From positions 186,001 to 250,000 of the forward strand of contig VCMS01000066.1 in NCBI GenBank assembly GCA_022539475.1: 64,000 bases of DNA, written 5' to 3'. Both the position numbers and the translations under genes were made by a program. This DNA is from Gracilaria domingensis (taxonomy: Eukaryota > Rhodophyta > Florideophyceae > Gracilariales > Gracilariaceae). A model generated the notes under the pieces. The model made no database searches. It saw only the letters and a list, made by a program, of their open reading frames with translations, and was not told the DNA's origin. Shown piece after piece: positions 25,202 through 34,978 of the stretch; within the stretch, counting starts at the first letter, position 1; each line of letters starts with the position of its first letter.

Positions 25202-26185
25202 ATACAAGCTGTGACTCAAGCACCTCCAAGTAAATTCCGAGCCAGAGCTGACGAACGTCCCTTGCATTCCCCCATCTTTCCTCATGTCAACTTTCCGATC
25301 CCAGCTATAACCTCTAACACCAAGCGAGAGCTGTACTTGACTCAGTCAGCGTACACGAACAAGGTCCTGGAGCCATTTGGCATGCAGCTGTCGAAACCCG
25401 TTGACACTCCTATAGAGTGCGGTGTGGACTTGTCTGTTGAGGAGGAAGTGCTTACGCATGTACCGTATCGTCAGGCGATTGGCTGCCGCATGTATCTCTC
25501 TGTGGGAACTCGTCCGGACATCTCAAATGCTGTGGCTTAGCTGGCCAAGTATGTTGAGAAGCCAGGAAACACTCACTGGAAGGCGGTCAAGCGTGTTCTT
25601 CGCTACCTCAATGGCACCACCACGTTCGGGCTGACGTATGGCTTCAGCACCGATTTGCAACTGCACGGCTATGTGGACTCTGACTGGGCTGGCGACGTTG
25701 CCAAGCGCAAGTCCACTAGCGGATACTTGTTCATGATGTGCGGTGGTGCTGTGTCGTGGTCGTCTCGTCAACAGGAGATAGTTGCTCTGTCGAGTGCGGA
25801 GGCTGAGTACGTGAGCTTGTGCTCTGGCACCAAGGAGGCGATCTGGCTTAGGCGACTTTGGAACGGCATTGGCAGTGTGATTGGCATGGAAGCAGACGGG
25901 TCTGTGAAGCTGCTGGTTGACCCAGCTCCCATATATGTTGACAACCAGGGCAGCATTGACCTTGCTCGAAATGGAGTGGTGAACAGGAGAACCAAACACA
26001 TTGAGATTCGGTTCCACTGCACTCAAGAAGCTCTGCAGGCCAAGTCGATTGCACTGTTCTACTGCCCGACGGATTCCATGGTTGCGTGCATGCTGAATAA
26101 GCCGCTTACCCGTGTAAAGCACGAGAGGTTCCGCGAAGCCGGTGGTGTGATCCACATAGAAGTTTGAAGCCAGTGACAGAGGGGG
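25202..26185 (+). mobile_element. Internally deleted copia copy, plus orientation: LTR tail, RT end, RNase H
   Basis: About 100 bp resembling the last part of an LTR (near 25208-25320) is followed by the end of copia reverse transcriptase (YLTQSAYTNKVLEPF, CRMYLSVGTRPDISNA) and RNase H (SSAEAEYVSL, RTKHIEIRFH), then a polypurine tract. From 25443 onward it is nearly identical to 18962-19706. Broken and missing most of its interior. Confidence 0.85.
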
Positions 26186-26972
26186 TGTTGGATGTTGACC
26201 CTGTTCTGTCACTGAAAACCAAAAGTGCTGGGGAGCATGGGCTGTTTTGGGGGGTGCCGTTGGAAATCCGCATATGCGCCTCTGATCAAACTCAACGTGA
26301 AACGGACTTCTGATTGGTTACTGCAAATGGTCATATGCATTGTGGTTCATACAAGTGTCGTGGCGCTAATGGATTGTTTCCGGGTACACGTGTGTAGCTA
26401 GTACACTGGGCATATTGTACATGATGCACGGGGTACACACGTATGTACGTGGACATGTAGGACAGTTTGGTGTAACTTGGGCACTATGGTGAAGAGTTGA
26501 TGCGATGTCAAGAGGATTACAGTGTGGTGTTGTTGGTGACGTAGGACTTGGAGTGAGTTTGTGGTGAAGTGTTGTTGGTGAGGTTGTACGTAACTGTTAT
26601 GATGTGGTGTAGGGATTACAGTGTGTTGGCACTATGTGAATCTGTGCATGGTCATGGTTATGTGTAGGCACGTAACTTGATGTGCACGGTTGTGCACTGT
26701 TGTGCGTTGTTGTGCTTTGTTGTTGTAAGCTGTCATGATAGTGTGGGAGTGTTACCATGTTATGTTAGAAGATGATTGGTAGTATTGAGTGTCTCTAGCT
26801 AGTGGTTTAGGTATTGCTTGGAGTTGGAGGTTTGCGATGGTTGCGCAAAGTAGTTTTATATAAGCGGTGACTCGAGTACCTCCAAGTAAATTCCGAGCCA
26901 GAGCTGGCGAACTTCCCTTCATTCCCCCCATCCTTTCTCTCAACCTTTCTTTTCCAGCTATAACCTCCATCA
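26186..26972 (+). repeat. Copia 3' LTR, plus orientation (787 bp)
   Basis: It begins TGTTGGATG after the polypurine tract and ends CCATCA, next to the tandem-repeat unit starting AAAGCTCCGGG. It is nearly identical to 19707-20484. Confidence 0.9.
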
Positions 26973-27690
26973 AAAGCTCCGGGAGGTAAGTAGAACAGGT
27001 TCATTCACGAAGGTAATCCAGTCCCGAGCGATATGAAGGACTCAACTGAGCATTCAACTGAGCATTTACATGCAGGGTACCTTGGTGTGAGTCTGATGCA
27101 GCTGAGGGTGACGGGGGCCTGGGATTGGTTGTGAGACGTTTAAAGTACGTATTTAGAATTTTCTCACGGAAACAGGTCGAAAAGTGGATTGCGTGAGATG
27201 CAATACCAATCTCTCTCACGCCGCCCGTGGATTGCTCCGCCGCACCTTTGCACTTTATGTGATCATTGTACGGCGGAAGTAGGTGTCGCTATGGTTGTCC
27301 GACTCGACATCTGAGGTGGTGGGCGCGGTGCGCAAAGCTCCGGGAGGTACGTAGGACAGGTTCATTGACGAAGGTAATCACGTCTCGAGCGATATGAAGG
27401 ACTCAACTGAACATTTACGTGCAGTGTACCCCGGTGTGAGTCTGATGTAGCTGAGGGTGACGGGGGCCTGGGATTGGTTGTGAGACGTTTAAAGTGCGTA
27501 TTTAGAACTTTCTCACGGGAACAGGTCGAAAAGTGGATTGCGTGGGATGCAATACCAATCTCCCCCACTCCGCGTGTGCATTGCTCGGCATCACCTCACT
27601 TTATGTGATCATTGTACGGCGGAAGTAGGTGTCGCTATGGTTGTTCGACTCGACATCTGGGGTGGTGGGCGGGGTGCGCAAAGCTCCGGG
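26973..27690. repeat. Two tandem copies of a roughly 350-bp unit
   Basis: The phrase AAAGCTCCGGGAGGTA starts units at about 26973 and 27334, and a third start is visible at about 27680. The two units share most of their sequence, including a TGTGATCATTGTACGGCGG block and a GGGGCCTGGGATTGG block, with small indels. No coding signal is seen. The copia LTR ends exactly at the first unit, so the element may have landed inside this array. Confidence 0.8.
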
Positions 27691-28800
27691 GTACATTAAT
27701 CCCGTTGGAGGCCCGTTATCGCTCGTCAACAATTTTAGAACTCGGAATGTTGGTCCGGTCCCTTCATATAACGCAGAATTCTTAGCCCGGGATACCCAAG
27801 ACCCTCCGCGACCGGTAGAGCTCCGCAAAGCTCAAAAGGCTCTCTACACGCGTCTTTGTCGCACATGAATTCTTTCTGGGAACATAGATTCCATTTAAGG
27901 CCCGATATCAGTCTTCGACGTTTTCAGAATTCGGAATATAGATGTGGTCTCTTCGAAATTCGTAGACCTCCTAGCCCCCCACATCCAGGATCCTTCGTAG
28001 CCGGTAGCGCTTTGGCGAGTCCCAAAGGCTCTCTACACGCCTCTTCGTCGCACATGAATTCTTTCTGGGTATATGGATCCGATTTAAAGCCCGATATCGG
28101 TCCTCAACGCTTTCAGAATTCCGAATATAGATGTGGTCCCTTTGAAATTCGTAGACCTCCTAGCCCCCCACATCCAGGCTGCTTCGGGGCCGGTAGAGCT
28201 TTGGCGAGCTCCAAAGGCTCTCTAGACCCGTCTTTGTCGCACATGAATTCTTTCTGGGAATACAGATTCCATTTAAGGCCCGATATCGGTCTTTAACGCT
28301 TTCAGAATTCGGAATATAGATGTGGTTTCTTCGAAATTCGTAGACCTCCTAGCCCCCCACATCCATGCTCCTCCGTGGCCGGTAGCGCTTTGGCGAGCTC
28401 CAAAGGCTCTCTACACGCCTCTTTGTCGCACATGAATTCTTTCTGGGTATATGGATCCGATTTAAAGCATGATATCGGTCTTCAACGCTTTTAGAACTCG
28501 GAATGTGTGGTCTCTTTATATATCGCCGACTTTCTAGGCTGGGACATCCAAGACCCTCCGGGTGCGTTAGAGCTCCGGCGAGCTCCAAAAGCTTTCTATC
28601 TATGTCGTTGTCGCACATGAATTCTTTCTGGGTACATTGATCCCATTGGAGGCCCGATATCGCTCGTCAACAATTTTAGAACTCGGAATGTAGGTGTGGT
28701 TCCTTTATATACCGCAGACCTTCTATGCTGGCCCATCCAAGCCCCTCCGGCGGCGTTGGAGCTTCGGCGAGCTCCGAAAGCTCTCTACACATGTTTAGTG
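27690..28800 (+). repeat. Satellite array, about 189-bp period, six units
   Basis: The phrase CATGAATTCTTTCTGGG recurs at 27864, 28053, 28242, 28431 and 28616, giving steps of 189, 189, 189 and 185 bp; a partial unit precedes them. Shared blocks include CGGAATATAGATGTGGT, CTCCAAAGGCTCTCTA and CATCCA-rich segments. Units differ by roughly 10-20 percent. The same family recurs at 51.06-52.12 kb with a 171-bp period, and inverted at 52.12-52.5 kb. Confidence 0.92.
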
Positions 28801-28814
28801 CTACTCTCTGATAT

Positions 28815-30035
28815 TATTGCAGTAATATTGCAGAAAAGTTCTTATATTGCAATATTTATTGCTCAAAAATTAGTTTGATAGCCAATATGGGATATTGCGT
28901 TTTGAAGAGCAATATATTACAATATTTTGAGGAGCTCCGCGCGATTGGGACGCGAAGAATCTGGGAACGGACGAAGAAAAAAGGGAAAAACTAAAGGAAA
29001 TAATGTTACGCAAACCAAGAGAAGTAGTTTGCAAACCACTACGCAGAAACATCTAGGGCTGTGTTGCAATTAATTGCTTTTGCAATATACTGCAATATGC
29101 AATAATTATTGCACATTGCAAGTAGTTTGACCTAATGCATCAGGGGTGTAACCCAATATATTGCTTTTGCAATATATTGCAATATGCAATACAAATTTTA
29201 TAATGCAAGGTACTTGACAATTGCAACTCGTATTGCAGTTTTATGATATATTGCTATACGTATTGGGCTAAATTTTGTATTGCATTCGTTATTGCATTAT
29301 GTACAGATTCACTACGGCAAGATCATCTGCAGGATGATTCTAAAGGATTTGATAGTATGGCATGCAAAGAAAATTGGGCAGCTCACCGCGCCTGATCTAC
29401 ATGTCTAAGATGAGCCCCCAGGAGCCTCCCTGTAGGTTAGGAAATAGAAACTTGCGTGGAAAAATTGCATATGCAAAAATTAGCACGTTGTTAAACATAG
29501 AACTGTGAAGGGAATCCTTATACACTGCAGTAATAAGTCTGCGGTATTAAGAAAGCTGTTGACGATTTACAATATAAGACCTATCATCTTTGAGATGAGA
29601 GGGTACCTGGTAACCCGTCAACAACCTCTGTTTTGGAAGAAAGTTTTCACTCTTATTTCCATTCCCACCTGTTGTATTCTCTCCAGCCATGTTCCTGTTT
29701 GGACCGTGTTACAGACTATCGAAAGTTTTGGTATTGATTGTCATCGTGTAGAATTGCTGTAATTTGGATGCCACTCTCGTAAACAGAATTATGGGGAGCG
29801 CATTGCCTGCTATGTTAAATATTGTAAATATAATGCAAGTCAATGGGGCTATCATTGCAATTTATATTGCTGAAAAAGAACATTATTCATATTGTATTGA
29901 GTATTGCGAACTGTCTGCAGTATTTTGCAATATAATTGATTACAGCTCTGATTGCAATACATACTGCAGTTTTATCTCATATTGGGGCTCATATTGCAGA
30001 ACGATATGATATTGCTGGATTTATTGCATTTTGAT
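28815..30035. repeat. AT-rich block dense in TTGCAATAT-type motifs
   Basis: Several dozen overlapping copies of TGCAAT, ATTGCA and TGCAATAT occur in both orientations, for example near 29085-29110, 29160-29195 and 29815-30030. There is no fixed period, so it is not a simple satellite. It directly follows the 189-bp array. No coding frame is supported. Confidence 0.7.
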
Positions 30036-30470
30036 AATAGATGCTGCACTGAATTCAGTTCTAACCATAACATACTAATCTGCCGTTCAATGTAAATATC
30101 GCGTCAACGTGAAAGCTTTTTAAGCTTTTGTTGCGTTACAGATTTTAAATCCGAATGACTGCGTGCTTCTCTCTTAAAACCACGATTGTAGTTGACTCTT
30201 AATAGCTTTGATGCCAACCTTTTGCATTCTGGTCATTACCTAACCACCAAACAAACGTGAAAAAGCTTCTGTCAAGTACTTAAACGAAGGTTTCAACAAC
30301 AAAAAGGTAACATAATCATTATAGGATGAGTAGCATCTAGCTAGTGTTCTTATCCGAATAAATCAATTCGTTTATTTGGCTCCCGATTCCGATTGAAACC
30401 GTTTCAGTTGGAGAAAAAAATACCGTTTTAGTTCGAAAAGTCCACCTATTGCACCCATATTTGTTAGAGG
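30036..30470. other. Gene-free interval
   Basis: No supported feature is seen in this AT-rich stretch. Confidence 0.4.
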
Positions 30471-30745
30471 AGTATCTCTGATACGTCTCAACTGGACTGT
30501 CTCCGAATAATATACCCAGATACAGTCCAGCCATCTTCTATCCCATGTTCTGGCGTTACAATGTGACCCGATGCGCGAACTCCCTCTCTGCCCGGAGGAT
30601 TCCGCGTGACGGGTAGGAAAGCGACGGAGTATCTGCCAAGCTCTGGTGCTCCTGAACTGGAAGTCTTGAAGCTGTTGCTGTGAACGACGCCCGCATAGCG
30701 ACTGTGGTGTAGGTAACGGCCAACGCGGAGTCAACTGAGAATCGA
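30471..30745 (-). repeat. Dispersed 275-bp repeat, copy 1
   Basis: It aligns without gaps to 40017-40291, with about 11 differences in 275 bp (about 96 percent identity). On the minus strand both copies hold a short ATG frame starting MAGLYLGI and continuing FGD-PVETYQ-YS to the repeat edge. The other copy lies just upstream of the PHD-Mis18-like gene. It may be a duplicated 5' gene end or a small nonautonomous element. Confidence 0.85.
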
Positions 30746-31076
30746 TTATGTATATTACCCATTTGTTTTTGTTTGTCCTACATTTTTTTCTTACCGTTAA
30801 CGATTATATTCGAAGTTATTTAGAGTTTTGTTTGACGTTAACTGCTCATTACGCGTATCAACATAGAGTGTTCGTAAATATTATGCGTCCGGTTCGACCC
30901 GTACTCAACGCCCTACAACAGGAAAAGAAGAAGAAAACGATGGCTCGGGCCATCTTTCACTTATTAAAACATAATACGGTGCTAGAGCTTCTAATGGAGG
31001 TCCAAAGCATAGTTGAAAGCAAAAATCAGTATGTTGAAGTTAGTATCTATTAGAAAAGTAAACGTGAGTTAGGAAC

Positions 31077-31289
31077 TTACCATTTGCCAGAGGATTTAGG
31101 CTGCGGGGAAGGCGACGACGGTAACGGCGGCGACGGTAGCGGCGGCGAAGAAGACGAATTAGGAGCGGAAGGCTCACCGCGACGCTTCTTGCCGAGGATG
31201 GCATTCATTTTGGCAGATGCCAGTTTCAGCGCTTGTTTGCCGCCTTCCGTCTCGGCGAAATGTTGGAATCGTTTGCTCCAGCTGGACAT
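31077..31289 (-). CDS. Small basic hypothetical protein, 70 aa, Ser/Pro-rich tail
   Basis: The ATG at 31289 opens a frame with an amphipathic first half (FQHFAETEGGKQALKLASAK), a basic patch GKKRRG, and a tail of alternating Ser and Pro. The DNA for the tail is a GGCGACGG-type microrepeat. A GTAAGT donor directly overlaps the stop codon, and a TACTAAC branch-like site lies downstream, so an intron near the 3' end is possible. No family is recognised. Confidence 0.35.
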   Translation of the reverse strand: MSSWSKRFQHFAETEGGKQALKLASAKMNAILGKKRRGEPSAPNSSSSPPLPSPPLPSSPSPQPKSSGKW

Positions 31290-31723
31290 TTTGGGTGCGT
31301 GTGCCTCAAGCAGGCGCTGCAGTACCAAAGGTAGGCGAGATCTTGTCCTTATATCTAGCAACGATAGCTTGCTGCGAGTTTATTTAGCGCAAATTCGCTC
31401 TCATTCAGAGCGGGAATAGCCTGCTTGCCGCGTGACAGCCACTGCAGCCACTGCAGCCACAGCGCGCAAATGCGCTCAATGGGCCCAGCCAAGAATGAGC
31501 CATGCTCAAAGTTCAAAACTTCGAACTGTGGGTATGCGTGAGCAGTATGTAACAATGTATGCATTGCGCAGTGACATCTTTAATTGTTAAGCTGACGCGT
31601 GGCGCAACGTATCACTGATAGAAGCCGCCGAAGAACAGCTCAGCACCGTAATCAGAAAAACTTTTACTCCAGAAGTCACAAACCCCACATACATCATGAG
31701 CATGACTCACGATGTATATCATT

Positions 31724-31741
31724 GAGAGAGAGAGAGAGAGA
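31724..31741. repeat. GA dinucleotide microsatellite
   Basis: An uninterrupted GA run of about 18 bp. Confidence 0.95.
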
Positions 31742-31828
31742 CCCTGTATGCCATCATTGCTTTTATAATCTTGCGTGTCTCTCTATATTCGTAGTGGAGT
31801 TTGTTCTATGCGCGTGTGTGTGACCTGT

Positions 31829-31877
31829 TCTACATTGTGTACACGAATTTCTTCTACTCTGGAATTGGCGGTCGCCG
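31829..31877 (+). promoter_or_regulatory. Shared 49-bp upstream element, copy 1
   Basis: It is identical to 33854-33902 except for three bases, and contains TTTCTTCTACTCTGGAATTG. The second copy lies in the putative promoter region of the ORF at 34029, so a regulatory role is possible; it could equally be a small dispersed repeat. Confidence 0.5.
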
Positions 31878-32368
31878 CTATACGATTTGTGGCCCGTCAA
31901 ACTGTACACGTGACAGGTGTACGTGTCTACACTGCTGCGTTGTGCCCAACGCAGCGGGAATACAGAATATAGTTTAAAAATGCTTTATTGTAGTTAATCC
32001 TATCTTAGGTTTAGTTAGTTTTCTACGCAGAATCTACCTTGCGTGTGGCCAGGAGGCGCCGCACTACAAGTAGGGCGACATGAGATTGTCTACTTAAGTG
32101 GCAGAGAGCGCTCCGACGCTGACCACCCGACCTCATCGGCTGTCAATTGCCAAATTCGTGGTCACCCACGGGAGGCGCCTGCGCTTGCGCAAGTACACGT
32201 GCATTCCACGCTGTGTACTGCGTTGCGTAGGCGCTCCCTGTGGCGGCATATGCGCTTAAAGTATCTACGACCTACGCCTCTTATAGGCTAGTACGGTAGA
32301 TACAACGCATCCATTGGCCAAGCCAACCGCACCGTCGATTCTCGCCTGGAATTGAAGGTGCGGTTGTG

Positions 32369-32378
32369 CATAAAAGGG
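32369..32378 (+). promoter_or_regulatory. TATA-like box of the zinc-finger gene
   Basis: CATAAAAGGG is followed by a GC-rich start region and then a long pyrimidine-rich leader, with the zinc-finger exon downstream. Confidence 0.4.
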
Positions 32379-33080
32379 CCGGAGCAGTCGCCTCCGACTC
32401 AACTCCGGCCGGACCACTTCCCCTTCGACGACCTCCTCCCACCCCCACTCCTAATCTCTTTCCCCCTTTGACGTCTCAACCTTCTTCTCACCCCATCCCC
32501 AACCTCTCTCACTCTCCCCCTTTGGCGGCTTGGTCTCACCGCCCACAACGTTCCCTGCTACTCACACAGCCCCTCCTCTGGGCTCGTCTCGTGTGAGTCG
32601 GCAAAGCGTCCGCACTACCCTACGTTGGGTTAGCCTTGTGCGGGCGTGCCTCTCTCTCCCGAAGTCCGTTCTTCCTGGTTCCCCGTCTCTCCGTCTTCTC
32701 CGTGGTGGTTCCCTTTGTTGTCGTTGTTCTCGCTATCGTTGTTTCCCGTTTCTACGCGCCACGTTTGTCTTTGTTGTTGCTTCCCTTCGTTCCTTCGTCG
32801 TTGTGCGGGCCTCCCCTGCCTGCATCTGTTCCCTCGCTTCTCTTGTCGTCCTTGGACTCTGTTTTCGCTGGTTCTTTCGCTTCCGTTCCTCACATAGTGT
32901 TGCTTTGCACCTGTTGTTGCTAAACGCACTGTGTGATACGGCGTAAGGTTCCCATTAACCTACGGCCCTGAGGCAATCGTTCAAGAGTAAGTTGTTCTCA
33001 GCTGCTCTTTTGGCATTTTGTGTGACTACTAACTTCTTGTTTGTTTTACATCATGTGCCAACGTCTTTCGTCTCATCCAG

Positions 33081-33486
33081 CGAGTATTCGTCCGTGGTTG
33101 ACCCGGACGAGCGTCTAGAAGAAGTCCACGATCCCTTTCGGCAGATAAAGAAGTCGGCTGTGCAGCCTCTTGACGGGCCACGCGAGCGCCATATCTTTCG
33201 CATAGCCACTCAGAAGGAGAACCGCCGTCGTAACCCTCCGCCTCGTAAGCGAATCTTCAAACGCTGTCGTATCTGTGACATCAAGGTCCAGAGCCAGCGT
33301 CAGCTTGAAGTACATCAAGCCGGCCGTCGCCATCGCAGAGCTTTGCGCCGTGCAAACTACACCGAGCTGGACATCCACTGCAATGTTTGCGACATCCGGT
33401 TCTCTGAGGCCCACGATCTGCGCCTCTACTACAGGAGCCGCCGTCATCGTGTGACACTTAGAAAGAAGAAAAATACTATCTTTTAG
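33081..33486 (+). CDS. U1/JAZ-like C2H2 zinc-finger protein, 3' coding exon
   Basis: The exon encodes a basic protein with a first finger of the dsRNA/U1-C (JAZ) type, CRICDIKVQSQRQLEVHQAG then RRH (C-x2-C-x12-H-x5-H). A second finger, CNVCDIRF then SRRH, has Tyr where the first His ligand should be. The exon follows a good acceptor (CATCCAG, 33080) with a TACTAAC branch site at 33027-33033. A GTGAGT donor at 32593 gives a 488-bp intron and keeps an upstream Pro-rich frame open; a GTAAGT at 32987 is an alternative. I see no in-frame ATG from the TATA box to the stop, so the start is unresolved. Confidence 0.6.
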
Positions 33487-33785
33487 AGCACAGGGCTCTC
33501 TTCTCATTGTCCGGTTGTGACACATTTCTATTCATATCTTATTACATATATTATCCTTGTTTGTTCTTCCTTATCTTTTTGTCCATCGTTTGGTATCCCT
33601 CTTCTGTTCTTGTGTTCGTGCTTTTGTTGTTTGGCTCCTGCCGCACTCTATCTACGTAAGCTTATGTTTGGCTAGTGCTTCCTCGTCCGATTGGACTGGT
33701 ACTCTACGAGAGCAAACTTTATTTTTATTGTTTTTGCCCGCTTTGGCTGTAACCGCCGACGCCATCACCAAAATGGCGTTTTCAC

Positions 33786-33850
33786 GATTCATTCATGCTC
33801 TACACGCAATGCGTGTAGAACATGAATGAATCGATCACATAAATGTGATC
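33786..33850. promoter_or_regulatory. Two adjacent inverted repeats (hairpins)
   Basis: The first, 33786-33832, has 23-bp arms around GATTCATTCATG-TCTACACGCA with one mismatch and a 1-nt spacer. The second, 33833-33850, is GATCACAT-AA-ATGTGATC with perfect 8-bp arms. They sit next to the shared 49-bp element and about 180 bp before the ATG of the following ORF. They could be a terminator, an operator-like site or the end of a small inverted-repeat element. Confidence 0.7.
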
Positions 33851-33853
33851 TTG

Positions 33854-33902
33854 TCTACATTGCGCACACCAATTTCTTCTACTCTGGAATTGGCGGTCGC
33901 CG
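33854..33902 (+). promoter_or_regulatory. Shared 49-bp upstream element, copy 2
   Basis: 46 of 49 bases match 31829-31877. It lies directly after the hairpins and about 130 bp upstream of the ATG at 34029. Confidence 0.5.
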
Positions 33903-34028
33903 ATTTATGATTCATTCAACTTGATAAAAAAGCACATCTTTCTTCTCTACTCTCTCCTTCTCTATGCCGATCAAACTTTCTCTCTCCCAGCTCTGGGTCT
34001 TTCAGCGACCTCTCTGTCTTTTGCAAAT

Positions 34029-34823
34029 ATGCGCCTGAGAAATCACACAGTTGAGCCACACCGCTCCTTCCCTCCGGCTCCGGAGCCGGAGCCGTCTCCC
34101 GCCACCAAAGCCTCGGCTCCGGAGCCGGAGCAGTCTCTCATCGTCGAAGCCCAGCGTCCGGAGCCTGAGGCGTCCACCGCCATCGACGCCTCGGCTCCAG
34201 AGCCGGAGCCGTTCTTTGCGATCGAGGCGCCCACTCTGGATCAGGAGCCGTCAGAAGCAACCAATTCTGCTTCAGAAGTGGAATTAATGTCAATGCATTC
34301 CTCTTCGTCTTCTGCCTCTTCGGCTTTTGCCTCTTCGGCTTCTGCCTCTTCGGCTTCTGCCTCTTCGGCTTTTGCCTCTTCGGCTTCGGTAGCACACTCT
34401 TTACTATTTCGGACGTCGGTTGAGACAAATGTTGACTCATTGGCTCAGACTATTGGCTCCGAGTACGATTCAGATTCTCGTTCTCTATCTGTCGCGTTTG
34501 ACAGAGCAGGTAACTTGCGCGGATCGACATCTCTCCCTTTCCCCAGCAACTTGCAGTCATTCATACAACCGATTAGTTATCGGAAGGTGAAGGTGTGGTC
34601 TTATAAGGAGGAAGACATTGCCACAGAATGCCCTGGTCCAGACGACGAATGCAAGGAGCTCATTCGCGCCGGTAGATATGCAGCCTACGCACATGCCGCA
34701 TCCGCGATCTATATTCATTGTGGGACTAGTTATGACGGACGTGGCGGCTGGAAGAACAGATCAGGGCTTGTCAAACACACGAGGACCTTTTGCTGCCAAC
34801 TAGCACGTGAGGCCACTCTTTAG
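34029..34823 (+). CDS. Hypothetical protein with Glu-Pro and Ser/Ala repeats, 264 aa
   Basis: The first in-frame ATG is at 34029, preceded by a pyrimidine-rich CTTCTCTACTCTCTCC stretch typical of a transcription start. Residues about 15-85 hold five or six PEPE-type repeats (APEPEPS, APEPEQS, PEPEAS, APEPEPF). Residues about 95-130 are a Ser/Ala tract coded by a TCTTCGGCTTCTGCC-type minisatellite. The C-terminal 60 residues look globular, with five Cys (CPGPDDEC, CGTSYDGRGG, CC). No domain is recognised. Repeat-number change is likely in such tracts. An unrelated function cannot be excluded. Confidence 0.55.
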   Translation: MRLRNHTVEPHRSFPPAPEPEPSPATKASAPEPEQSLIVEAQRPEPEASTAIDASAPEPEPFFAIEAPTLDQEPSEATNSASEVELMSMHSSSSSASSAFASSASASSASASSAFASSASVAHSLLFRTSVETNVDSLAQTIGSEYDSDSRSLSVAFDRAGNLRGSTSLPFPSNLQSFIQPISYRKVKVWSYKEEDIATECPGPDDECKELIRAGRYAAYAHAASAIYIHCGTSYDGRGGWKNRSGLVKHTRTFCCQLAREATL

Positions 34824-34978
34824 TTGCTCGTGAATAGAGCGAGAAGGTCATGGAAGGAGAGGGCGAGAGCAGTACTACTGCGTTTTACTATTGGCACGAA
34901 GGCTAACTGTTTTACGAAAGAGCTTCTCGCTCCGGGAAACAGAAAGCTTCCTATCAAGCTCTAGACTCGGTCAGATCA

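Noticed and set aside
27856-28296. 146-codon frame in the satellite
   Set aside because: Its internal repeats simply follow the 189-bp period (a multiple of three); no domain.
27690-28800. CRISPR array
   Set aside because: Units are contiguous 189-bp satellites without short repeats and unique spacers, in a eukaryotic setting.
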